A stretch of DNA of 12,686 nucleotides from an uncultured Streptomyces sp. (GCA_946480485.1 CAMLJW010000111.1:1-12686), one strand, 5' to 3'; positions 6,874-12,686 are shown, numbered from the stretch's first letter. The notes: generated from the letters alone by a model not told the origin. Numbers and translations: made by a program.

Positions 6874-7677
6874 TCATGGGGCATGTGAGCCCCAGGTGAG
6901 GGTCGAGAGAGTCAGGGTGTGCAGGGCAGTGCGGTCGCTTCCGGCCCATCCGGTCCACAGCGGGCCGAACGCCTTGTCTTTCTTGTCGGGCCACGGGTGA
7001 TCGGGTGCGATCTGGGCGGCCCAGGTGCGCACGGCGAGGTCGTCGTGCGGGTAGATGCTGAAGTCGCCGGTGAAGTCGGCGGTGGCCGCAGCGGCGGTCC
7101 ACGGACCGATGCGGGGGATACCCGTCAGCGCGGTGACCAAATCGGCGGCGTCCAGGTGTTCCCACTCGGTGTGATGCTGCTGGTAGTCAGCAGCCGCGGC
7201 CTGCAGGACGGTGCGGTGAAACTTTGCTCCGACGCCGGTGAACTCTTCGTCGGCCAAGGCCAGGACGTCGGCGGGCGTGGGTGACACGGCGAACTCACCG
7301 AACGGACCCTGGACAGTCGTACCGAACGTGCGGCACCAGGCGCGGTACAGCTTGCGGGCCTGGTCGGCGCGTACCACCTGCCGCAGGATCGCGGTACTGA
7401 TCGCGTCCCACAGCCATGGGTTCGCCAGACGCTGGGTGACGCCGAGCTCGTCGAGTCCGGCCCGCAGCGCAGCAGGGACTGTGGCGGGCAGGCAGGCAGG
7501 GTCCGTTGGGACGAACGTGGGCTTCACGTCTTCGGTGCCCTGCACACACTGCATGTGCAGGCCCTCCCTGTCGTGGGACAGGACCCAGATACCGGAAGCC
7601 GTACGGACGGCACGCGCGACTGTGCCGTTCTCCTGCGAGTGCCAGGCCGGGTGATCGGTCATCAGCACGCCGGTCAT
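6874..7677 (-). CDS. HhH-GPD (AlkA-like) DNA glycosylase family protein
   Basis: 267 aa. NPWLWDAISTAILRQVV (86-102) corresponds to the AlkA helix that begins the glycosylase core. The helix-hairpin-helix is LTGIPRIGPWTAAA (184-197). The catalytic aspartate is D213 in YPHDDLAVRTW, aligning with the D-x-x-I/V-K/R signature of AlkA. The N-terminal 60-70 residues resemble the TBP-like AlkA N-domain only loosely. Family members remove alkylated or otherwise altered bases from DNA. Here the neighbours are nucleotide-handling enzymes rather than repair genes, so a specialised base substrate or protective role is possible. ATG 7677 is preceded by GAGGAGC at good spacing. The gap to the radical SAM gene is 12 bases. 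An early in-frame Met (residue 6) is an alternative start. Confidence 0.85.
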   Translation of the reverse strand: MTGVLMTDHPAWHSQENGTVARAVRTASGIWVLSHDREGLHMQCVQGTEDVKPTFVPTDPACLPATVPAALRAGLDELGVTQRLANPWLWDAISTAILRQVVRADQARKLYRAWCRTFGTTVQGPFGEFAVSPTPADVLALADEEFTGVGAKFHRTVLQAAAADYQQHHTEWEHLDAADLVTALTGIPRIGPWTAAAATADFTGDFSIYPHDDLAVRTWAAQIAPDHPWPDKKDKAFGPLWTGWAGSDRTALHTLTLSTLTWGSHAP

Positions 7678-7722
7678 CGATTGCTCCTCGTGTTGTGCTT
7701 TGTTTCGCCGTAGCCTCTCGCG

Positions 7723-8007
7723 TCACGGGGGTTCGGGGTGCCACAACCAGCACAGCCCTGGACCTGGCTCTGCTGCTCGCCGGATCCGTTCTCGTCTGCC
7801 ATGTGGCGTTCCCTTCGTCAGAGGCGGTCGGCTGCCGCCCCTGAAGTAAGCGAGCGCCTGCAGCCTGAGGCGGTTGAGGCTCTGCTCGCACGCGTAGAGC
7901 GGGGCGTGTTGCCCACCCCACTGCACCGGGCCGAGCCAGATCACCAGGACACCGGTACGCCCGCAGCCGAGCCAGCAGTCACCGGTGATCCACGGCCACT
8001 CCTCCAT
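7723..8007 (-). CDS. Small Cys-containing protein, 94 aa
   Basis: ATG 8007 is preceded by AAAGGGGA with a 9-base spacer, overlapping the upstream stop region. The core reads WITGDCWLGCGRTGVLVIW then GPVQWGGQHAPLYAC. Cysteines C11 and C15, and C40 in ACEQSL, look like a small zinc-ribbon-type fold in which the expected fourth cysteine (C-E-x-C) is Ser43. The last 35 residues are Arg/Pro/Gly-rich and may be poorly conserved. I recall similar short Streptomyces proteins with 'W-x-GPVQW ... APLYAC' but know no function. It sits between the other small protein (18-base gap) and the glycosylase (45-base gap). Confidence 0.55.
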   Translation of the reverse strand: MEEWPWITGDCWLGCGRTGVLVIWLGPVQWGGQHAPLYACEQSLNRLRLQALAYFRGGSRPPLTKGTPHGRRERIRRAAEPGPGLCWLWHPEPP

Positions 8008-8025
8008 GGAAGGACGTCCCCTTTC

Positions 8026-8238
8026 TCAGCTGGTCGGGATAGTCGATCTGGCGGCCTGGCAGTTGGGAGCGCAGGCCCAGAGCTGGAACGGCAGGCCCCG
8101 GTGGCGTATCTCGCCCAGTCGTCGACCGCTCGCTCCCAGTGGCCGGGCACAGAGGGCGCAGTCCATGGCCATCTGCTGGCGGGGCCGGAGTCGGGTGAGA
8201 TCTGGAAGAGGCGAGGGCGCCGTGGCCGGGATGCTCAC
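8026..8238 (-). CDS. Small putative zinc-binding protein, 70 aa
   Basis: GTG 8238 overlaps the ATPase stop by GTGA and follows GAGGG at about 7 bases, so I prefer it to an upstream in-frame start at 8283. A shorter start at Met23 (8172) would leave just the conserved core. That core is DCALCARPLGASGRRLGEIR then HRGLPFQLWACAPNC. The C27-x2-C30 and C56-x3-C60 pairs suggest a zinc ribbon. Such mini-proteins can be DNA- or partner-binding; I know no experimental function. Its place directly after the regulatory ATPase suggests that the two work together. Confidence 0.6.
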   Translation of the reverse strand: MSIPATAPSPLPDLTRLRPRQQMAMDCALCARPLGASGRRLGEIRHRGLPFQLWACAPNCQAARSTIPTS

Positions 8239-8681
8239 TTGCCACCCTCGGTACGGAGTTCCGCCCAGACCTCTTTGCCCCAAGGGCGTCTGTCCGAGCC
8301 GTGCAGGTCGTAGCCCCAGCGGTCGGCGACAGCGTCGACGAGGAGCAGCCCGCGGCCCGACTCGTCGTCGTCAGCCGCCTGGCTGAGTATGGGAAGACGC
8401 GATGGTTCCCGGTCCACGACCCCGACACGCAGTCGAGTCGCGCTCGGCCGCCCAACCGTGAGGCGGATCTCGGGACACGGAGTGTGCCTAGAGGCGTTCG
8501 CGATGAGCTCGGTGATGATCAGCGCGGCACAGTCGGCGAGGCCGTCGAGGTGCCACACACCGAGGACGTCCCGGAGGAGTTCGCGGCCGAGCTCGGCCGT
8601 GGACGGCTCGCACGGGAAGGTCTGGCTGTACGTGGGGTGGCCTACGGAGAGGGCCTCAACTGGTGTTCTCAGACTCGTCAT
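8235..8681 (-). CDS. SpoIIAB/RsbW-like ATP-binding regulatory kinase
   Basis: 148 aa from ATG 8681; GAAGG lies 10 bases upstream. A GTG in frame at 8720 would add 13 Gly/Arg-rich residues with no visible RBS. The HATPase_c (GHKL) motifs are present: N-box ITELIANASRH with E58 and N62, G1-like VGVVDREP with D90, and G2 ESGRGLLLVDA (107-117). The small size and PSTAELGRELLRDVL start are typical of the many Streptomyces anti-sigma-factor-type ATPases, which phosphorylate or sequester regulatory partners. No sigma factor or anti-anti-sigma gene is nearby. It is the first gene of the minus-strand run and diverges from the XRE/TPR regulator, so it probably helps control the operon or senses its output. 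Confidence 0.85.
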   Translation of the reverse strand: MTSLRTPVEALSVGHPTYSQTFPCEPSTAELGRELLRDVLGVWHLDGLADCAALIITELIANASRHTPCPEIRLTVGRPSATRLRVGVVDREPSRLPILSQAADDDESGRGLLLVDAVADRWGYDLHGSDRRPWGKEVWAELRTEGGK

Positions 8682-8730
8682 TGGGGTGGAGCCTTCGTGT
8701 CGTCTCGGCGCCCGCCCCACCCCCGCGGGG

Positions 8731-8758
8731 AAACCTCAGGGGCGGGCCGGGCCGTCAA
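8731..8758 (-). promoter_or_regulatory. Weak candidate promoter for the minus-strand operon
   Basis: On the minus strand TTGACG (8753-8758) is followed after 16 bases by AGGTTT (8731-8736), about 50 bases before the ATPase start. The -10 match is poor. The site is offered because the operon needs a promoter in this 241-base divergent region (8682-8922) and this is the best I see. Confidence 0.2.
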
Positions 8759-8904
8759 CAGCCACCCGCACGGTGGGGCGCGGCGGGCGACCAGCACCCA
8801 GACAACTCCCTTTCCCAGCAGGTTGGTTAGGGCGTTCAGGCACTCAGTCGACGGTCCCACCTAGGACGTTTTGACCTCTCCTTTACCTGGCGGGCGAGGA
8901 TCGT

Positions 8905-8922
8905 GCGGGCTACCGTGCCCGC
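8905..8922 (+). promoter_or_regulatory. Leaderless promoter with inverted repeat around the -10 box
   Basis: The sequence GCGGGC-TACCGT-GCCCGC directly abuts the ATG at 8923. TACCGT (8911-8916) fits the actinobacterial -10 pattern TANNNT and would place the transcription start at about 8923, the A of the ATG. No Shine-Dalgarno sequence is present. The 6-bp perfect arms flank the -10 and look like an operator, possibly for the encoded regulator itself. TTGACC at 8871-8876 is too far away to be the -35 of this box; with GAGGAT (8896-8901) it could form a second promoter. Confidence 0.5.
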
Positions 8923-10209
8923 ATGGACACCACCCGCAACACCGTTCTTGAGGCGTGGATGACCGAACACGGCTACAGCTCCAACAGCCTCGCCGAGGCC
9001 GTGAACAGGGCCATCGAACGGTTGACCGGACGCCCTGGTGGACTCGACGGCTCGTCGGTCCGGGCCTGGAAGGCAGGCCGGGTCACGTGGCCAAAATCAG
9101 CCGCCCGCAAGGCACTTGAGGACGTCACCGGACTACCCGCCATCGCCTTAGGGTTCGTGCCACGGAGCCGGCCTTCGTCCACCCCGGCCCCACCGCAGCA
9201 GGAGGACCCCGACATGAAGCGCCGCACCCTCGTCGGCAGCATCGCGGCGGCTGCCGCCGCAGCAGCAGCCGCACCCGGCACCGCATCGCCGCGCCGTATC
9301 GGCATGAGCGACGTCAACCGCCTCAACAAGCGCTTCGCCGAGATCATCGCCAGCGACCACCGCCACGGCGGACAACTCGGCATCGAACAGCGGGCCGCCG
9401 CCCTCGCCGACGAGGCGCTCAACCTCCAGAACGCGGGCAGCGCCACCCAGCGCGTACGCAGCAACCTCTACGCCTCAGCAGCCGCCTTCCGCTCCTCCGC
9501 GATGTGGGCCGCCATCGACGGCCGCCGCTACGACATCGCCAAGGCGCACATGCGCGAGGCCCAGGCCCTCGCCGAGATGTCCGGCGACCAGGCGATCAAG
9601 TTCCGCATCTGGAGCCACGCCGGCACCATGTACCGCCACATGGGCCGTCCGGCCGACGCGTTCGCCGCCAACGACGTCGCCCGCAACCTGCACCTCACCC
9701 GCCGTGACCCCCTGTTCGCCTCCCTCGGCCTGGCCCGCCAGGGGGCCATCCACGGCGCGGCACAGGACCGCACTGGTACCCGCCGGGCGTTCGAGCAGGC
9801 GCAGGACGCCATGTTGCGCGCCGACCCCGCCGATTACCGGCCGGTGTGGATGCTCGCCTTCTACGACCAGGCCGAGTTGGACTCCTTGGCCCTCTCCGCG
9901 CACTTGGCGCTCGGCGACTACTCGACGGCCGAGTACCACGCCCACCGCTGCCTGTCCGCTCTCCGGCCCCACATGATCCGTTCCCGGGCCATCGCCACCA
10001 CCCGGCTCGCCCACGCCCAGCTCGCCCAGGGCGCCCCCGACGCCGCCACGGCCACCGCGATGAAGGTCCCGGCCGAAGCCGCCACCCAGCACGCCCGGGT
10101 CACGCGCATGCTGCAGGAGTTCGGGGCCGCACTGCGCGCCACCGCGCCGGGCAGTTCCATCGCGCAGACCTGGACCGAGCACACCGCCACATGGAGGATG
10201 GCCGCATGA
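8923..10209 (+). CDS. XRE-type regulator with C-terminal TPR-like repeats
   Basis: 428 aa. Residues about 18-78 form a helix-turn-helix of lambda-repressor type (SSNSLAEAVNRAIERL ... SSVRAWKAGRVTWP ... LEDVTGLP). A linker leads to MKRRTLVGSI (98-107) and a run of ten alanines (108-117). This resembles a twin-arginine or membrane-anchor signal placed inside the protein. From about 135 to 420 the chain is all-helical with TPR-like pairs (for example AHMREAQALAEMSGDQA, AGTMYRHMGRPADAF). Such regulators sense a peptide, protein or small molecule through the repeats. The start appears leaderless. Codon 76 is TTA (9148-9150), implying a need for the bldA tRNA. It overlaps the GNAT gene by ATGA and diverges from the nucleotide operon, whose control is its likely job. 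Confidence 0.8.
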   Translation: MDTTRNTVLEAWMTEHGYSSNSLAEAVNRAIERLTGRPGGLDGSSVRAWKAGRVTWPKSAARKALEDVTGLPAIALGFVPRSRPSSTPAPPQQEDPDMKRRTLVGSIAAAAAAAAAAPGTASPRRIGMSDVNRLNKRFAEIIASDHRHGGQLGIEQRAAALADEALNLQNAGSATQRVRSNLYASAAAFRSSAMWAAIDGRRYDIAKAHMREAQALAEMSGDQAIKFRIWSHAGTMYRHMGRPADAFAANDVARNLHLTRRDPLFASLGLARQGAIHGAAQDRTGTRRAFEQAQDAMLRADPADYRPVWMLAFYDQAELDSLALSAHLALGDYSTAEYHAHRCLSALRPHMIRSRAIATTRLAHAQLAQGAPDAATATAMKVPAEAATQHARVTRMLQEFGAALRATAPGSSIAQTWTEHTATWRMAA

Positions 10210-10745
10210 CCACGGCGCCCGCCAACGAACTGCGCACCTTCACCACCCTCGACACAGCCCGCGGCGACCTCCTAGACGTGTACGCCGACGTACGCGCCCC
10301 ACTCCTCCACCTGCCGAACTACGCCGTCACCGCGTTCGGCGAGCGCCTAGACCGACACGGCACCGAGCCGGGGTTCACGGCCGTCCTCGCATACGCGGAC
10401 GGACATCCGGTCGGCTACGCCTACGGCAACACCATCGAGCACGGCGACCGCTATTGGCAGCGCACCAGCCCGACGCCGGCGGACAAGTACACCGAGCGCC
10501 CGGCCGTAGCACTCAAGGAGATCGGCGTCCGGCCCACCTGGCGGAAGACCGGCACCGCCCGTCGCATCCACGACGCCCTCCTCGCCACGCGCGACGAGCC
10601 GTACGTGACGCTCATGGTTAACCCGGCTGCTGGGGACGGAAAAGTTCATGCGCTCTACGAGTCGTGGGGGTATGAGGACATCGGGCAGAGCCAGCCGTCA
10701 CCGGCGTCGCCGGTCCTCACCGTGATGATCCGCGCCATCCGCTGA
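10206..10745 (+). CDS. GNAT-family N-acetyltransferase
   Basis: 179 aa from ATG 10206, which overlaps the regulator stop by ATGA. A much longer in-frame extension upstream is only a shadow of the regulator gene. Motif A is visible as ALKEIGVRPTWRKTGTARRI (102-121) with the acetyl-CoA loop R-K-T-G-T-A. The strand VTLMVNP and the ALYESWGYEDIG motif (149-160) complete the fold. The family transfers an acetyl group from acetyl-CoA to amines of proteins, antibiotics or metabolites; the substrate is unknown. Pairing with an XRE/TPR regulator as a two-gene operon suggests modification linked to that regulator or to the divergent pathway, for example self-protection. Confidence 0.8.
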   Translation: MTTAPANELRTFTTLDTARGDLLDVYADVRAPLLHLPNYAVTAFGERLDRHGTEPGFTAVLAYADGHPVGYAYGNTIEHGDRYWQRTSPTPADKYTERPAVALKEIGVRPTWRKTGTARRIHDALLATRDEPYVTLMVNPAAGDGKVHALYESWGYEDIGQSQPSPASPVLTVMIRAIR

Positions 10746-10871
10746 CTGGCGCGCACGACAGTCCGCCGTCTTCAAGCGGCGCAGGGCGACCACGACTGCC
10801 CAGCCGCATGCGGCGACTCCCCCGCTCAGGCCGTCGACCAGGAGCAGCGGGGATCCGGTAGAGGAGACCAT
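10698..10871 (-). pseudogene. Probable gene remnant encoding a short membrane segment
   Basis: ATG at 10871 opens a 57-codon frame. The first 46 codons have strong G/C third positions and encode a plausible membrane start: MVSSTGSPLLLVDGLSGG, then VAACGWAVVVALRRL. It then runs 48 bases into the 3' end of the GNAT gene on the other strand, where it is only shadow. There is no good RBS, because the bases upstream of the ATG are AT-richer and belong to the neighbouring low-GC segment. I read it as the N-terminal fragment of an older gene cut at both sides. A real small membrane protein is the alternative. Confidence 0.35.
10803..10814. repeat. 12-bp palindrome GCCGCATGCGGC
   Basis: A perfect palindrome inside the remnant frame, near a weak stem (CGCCG 10764-10768 with CGGCG 10777-10781) just past the GNAT stop. 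It may contribute to transcription ending there, or be chance in GC-rich DNA. Confidence 0.25.
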
Positions 10872-10894
10872 TTCCGTCTGTCAGGTGAACATTT

Positions 10895-12091
10895 CTATTC
10901 CTCGTCATCCTGAGCCGGACGTTCTCGTTGTTGCCGTAGCCCCTCCATAAAGACACGAATCGTGGTCTCGTACGGTTCGTAAGAGAAGGCACCGCCGGGC
11001 GGACGAAGCGAAATCAAGTCATGTGCCACGACGAGAAGCGAAAGCAATAGTCGGTTCACATCTGAGGACGAAACGTCAGAATGCAGCCCCTTATTGCTCA
11101 GGCTGTCCAGCTTATCAATCCGTTTCCCCAAGTCCTCGACGTTCGCGATGAGTAGTTCTCGTGTCGTGTCAGAGGTGACGTTTTCCGCGACGTATGCCCA
11201 TAGACGGTTCCGGTACTCAGCCTGGCCGACCTTTCGCCCATTGATCTTTTCTTCACGCGGAGGATAAAGGCAGTCTGCAAGCTTTTCCGTGAATCGTCGG
11301 CAAGACAGCGAAACATGCGCCAGCCCTTCGGCTGTCTCGTGGCTCTCGAACGCTTTAAGGGCAGCGTGCATCCGTTGAGTGAGGTTCGGGTCCAGGTCTG
11401 AGCAGCGCATCAGGGTTTCACCCAGCGCGGATGAGAACTGGCCCTGAAGCAGTTCGTCCGCCTCTCCGAGCCTGCGAAAGTGCTGCATGTTGTCGTACGG
11501 ATCGAAGATGGTCTCCCGCACCCCGGAGTCCTCCCAACGGACGGAGGAGAGGAGGCCGGAAGCTTCCCACTCGCGATACTCCACGTGGTCCCGGTTATCT
11601 TCGACCTCCAGCTCATACTGTCTATGAAACAGGTAGAGGAAGTCTTCGAAGATCCGAAACCGACTCGGGATACCCTTCAGGAACACCGCCCAGTGTTCGG
11701 GAATCTCCGGACGAATCTGTACTGCCCCCAGGTACCACTCCGTGCCCTTTAGCCGGATGTGCATGGCGCGAGCGTCCGACGGAGTCAGAGATTCCACGAC
11801 CATACCTGCGATATCAAATGACTCAATATGCTTGGCAAGGTCCGGCCCAAGGAAGGTGCTCCAGACTGCCCAGTGCTCGCCGAGAACGCTGTTTGCAGCG
11901 TCCTCGGTACTGCTCACCTCTTGGGCAAGTCGCCGCAGCGGGAGAGTTCCCATGGAAAAACGGGCATGACGCCTATGCCGTGGAACGGATTCCATGAACG
12001 CTCGTACCAGGGATTCCCTCATGGTGAGCCATCCCCAGGTTCCGGCCTCCCGCGAGCTCCAACCTTCGTTAATCAGGAAACAGACTCTCAC
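10895..12091 (-). CDS. Unrecognised 398-aa protein with HEPN-like C-terminal domain
   Basis: GTG 12091 follows a GGGGGGA run and overlaps the stop of a 24-codon ORF by GTGA. ATG 12022 (Met24, GGGGA upstream) is an alternative start. I do not recognise residues 1-235; they are soluble, with aromatic and acidic patches (FRIFEDFLYLFHRQYELEVE). Residues about 238-363 are helical. LSCRRFTEKLADCLYPP and a lysine-rich turn are followed by YRNRLWAYV, then RIDKLDSLSNKGLHSDVSSS and a hydrophobic helix. The NKGxH turn between helices resembles HEPN-type domains of abortive-infection proteins, although the classic R-x4-6-H is not kept. GC is visibly lower than in the left part (34 of 60 G/C at 11641-11700 against 47 of 60 at 3301-3360). 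It probably arrived by transfer with its upstream partner; a defence or toxin role is inference. Confidence 0.6.
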   Translation of the reverse strand: MRVCFLINEGWSSREAGTWGWLTMRESLVRAFMESVPRHRRHARFSMGTLPLRRLAQEVSSTEDAANSVLGEHWAVWSTFLGPDLAKHIESFDIAGMVVESLTPSDARAMHIRLKGTEWYLGAVQIRPEIPEHWAVFLKGIPSRFRIFEDFLYLFHRQYELEVEDNRDHVEYREWEASGLLSSVRWEDSGVRETIFDPYDNMQHFRRLGEADELLQGQFSSALGETLMRCSDLDPNLTQRMHAALKAFESHETAEGLAHVSLSCRRFTEKLADCLYPPREEKINGRKVGQAEYRNRLWAYVAENVTSDTTRELLIANVEDLGKRIDKLDSLSNKGLHSDVSSSDVNRLLLSLLVVAHDLISLRPPGGAFSYEPYETTIRVFMEGLRQQRERPAQDDEE

Positions 12092-12162
12092 TCATCCCCC
12101 CAAAAAACTGATTTCAACAGATGCTCCGCCCTGTCGGGCCTCAGGTCATTCAGAATAACCAC
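12088..12162 (-). CDS. Possible 24-aa coupled mini-ORF
   Basis: From GTG 12162 a short frame (MVILNDLRPDRAEHLL ... FWGDE) ends in TGA that overlaps the GTG of the 398-aa gene (GTGA). It fills the 78-base gap between the two low-GC genes. No clear RBS is present. It could be a coupling leader, or the displaced end of the upstream gene after a frameshift, since it is in a different frame from that gene. Confidence 0.25.
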   Translation of the reverse strand: MVILNDLRPDRAEHLLKSVFWGDE

Positions 12163-12169
12163 GCACAAC

Positions 12170-12686
12170 TCACTGTCCGTCGCTCGGCATCATAAAAGCG
12201 CCCAACGTGTTGATGAGTGTGGTCGCCTCCACCAGCAAGTCCGAGAACGCGTGAGCGAGACCCTTCTCGTCAAGAGCAAAATGGTCGGCAGCTCGCTCGT
12301 AGTCCCTGCCTTTCACGTGAGCCGGCCCACTGCGTAGACCGTTGAGATTACGCAGCAGCGCGATGAGTTCTTGTCTGTCAGGAAACCCGACCTCATCCAG
12401 GTACTTCTGAAACTTCGTGATTCCCTTGTCGCCCTGCTCGACCGTAATATGCTTGGCGATCTCGCGTTCGTTCAAGCGCTCAACGAGAACCTTCGACAGC
12501 GACATGACCTGGTCGTCGAACTCCCGCTGATTCTCGCTCGCAGGTACGTGCAGCGTCGCCCAGTAGTGCTCATCCTCCTGCTTGAGCGGCTTGAACAGAT
12601 TCCATCCAAAGCACTCATGCCAGTCGTCGCGGAAACGCCCGTACGAGGCTTTGAAGGCGAGCGCTGGTTCGTCGGCATCTGCCCAC
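12170..12686 (-). CDS. HEPN-domain protein, C-terminal part (5' end outside window)
   Basis: The frame is open from the right edge to TGA 12170-12172, giving 171 visible residues; an internal ATG at 12505 is not the true start because coding continues upstream (FRDDWHECFGWNLFKPL, then HYWATLHVPAS). The C-terminal region is helical with NLNGLRSGPAHVKGRDYE. Here R-S-G-P-A-H fits the HEPN ribonuclease motif R-x4-H, and the A-H-x-K-G-x-x-Y context is typical of HEPN domains in defence proteins. HEPN proteins usually cut RNA or form the toxin or effector half of an anti-phage system. The N-terminal partner domain is out of view, so the protein's class is open. It lies upstream of the 398-aa gene on the same strand, probably in one operon, in the same low-GC segment. 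Confidence 0.6.
   Translation of the reverse strand, partial: WADADEPALAFKASYGRFRDDWHECFGWNLFKPLKQEDEHYWATLHVPASENQREFDDQVMSLSKVLVERLNEREIAKHITVEQGDKGITKFQKYLDEVGFPDRQELIALLRNLNGLRSGPAHVKGRDYERAADHFALDEKGLAHAFSDLLVEATTLINTLGAFMMPSDGQ

Noticed and set aside
8682..8720. GTG 8720 as the ATPase start
   Set aside because: It adds 13 low-complexity residues without an RBS; ATG 8681 has GAAGG at normal spacing and gives the usual family length.
8678..8860. 60-codon minus-strand frame whose stop overlaps the ATPase ATG
   Set aside because: The overlap is tempting, but AAGGAGAGG is about 14 bases from the start, the product is Arg/Pro/Gly-rich, and the frame would occupy the expected promoter region.
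8871..8901. TTGACC with GAGGAT as the main promoter of the regulator
   Set aside because: The spacer is 19 bases and the -10 match is weak; the TACCGT box next to the ATG explains the absence of an RBS better. It could still be a second promoter.
9846..10205. Long N-terminal extension of the GNAT frame
   Set aside because: It is out of frame inside the regulator gene and Arg/Pro/His-rich; ATG 10206 with the ATGA overlap is the natural start.
12020..12091. Glycosyltransferase-like opening (MRVCFLINEG ... GTWGW) of the 398-aa protein
   Set aside because: The first residues recall the starts of some GT4-type glycosyltransferases, but nothing further along fits that fold, so I treat it as coincidence.
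1..12686. CRISPR array, tRNA, integrase, transposase or att sites
   Set aside because: I looked for regular short repeats, tRNA-like folds and recombinase motifs and saw none. The mobile-element call rests on the mobC and relaxase genes and the DUF neighbours only.

Overview
The window is high-GC actinobacterial DNA, most probably from Streptomyces or a close relative. The evidence is strong G/C third-position bias, GTG starts, tight 4-base gene overlaps, rare TTA codons, and typical Streptomyces families (DUF3631, DUF2637, XRE/TPR regulators, SpoIIAB-like ATPases). All calls come from reading motifs by eye; no database search was run.

Layout. (1) Positions 1-4014, plus strand: part of a mobilisable plasmid or integrative element. 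It holds the 3' end of a DUF3631 gene with a decayed repeat tail, a 43-codon leader ORF coupled to a four-helix DUF2637 membrane protein, a gap rich in inverted repeats, then mobC and a MOBP-type relaxase that overlap by ATGA. (2) Positions 4227-8681, minus strand: a compact seven-gene run. In transcription order it encodes a SpoIIAB-like ATPase, two small Cys-containing proteins, an AlkA-like HhH-GPD glycosylase, a B12-type radical SAM enzyme, a thymidylate-kinase-like P-loop kinase and a Nudix hydrolase. It converges on the relaxase across a hairpin region. (3) Positions 8923-10745, plus strand, divergent from that run: an XRE/TPR regulator overlapping a GNAT acetyltransferase. The regulator appears to be transcribed without a leader from a promoter whose -10 box sits inside a perfect inverted repeat. 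(4) Positions 10698-12686, minus strand: a segment of visibly lower GC with a gene remnant at its edge, an unrecognised 398-aa protein with a HEPN-like C-terminus, and the 3' part of a second gene with an R-x4-H HEPN motif. This looks like an imported defence or toxin cassette.

How it may work. Region 1 supplies mobility: MobC and the relaxase would act at an origin of transfer, perhaps in the gap at 1476-1669. Region 2 plus the divergent regulator is the most intriguing part. Four enzymes that handle nucleotides or DNA bases are co-transcribed with a regulatory ATPase, and TTA codons in the regulator (codon 76) and the radical SAM gene (codon 4) suggest bldA-dependent, late-growth expression. 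Its product or target is not evident: a modified nucleotide or nucleoside metabolite, base modification or repair, and self-protection are all open. Region 4 is probably unrelated cargo.

No tRNA, rRNA, CRISPR array, integrase, transposase or att site was recognised.
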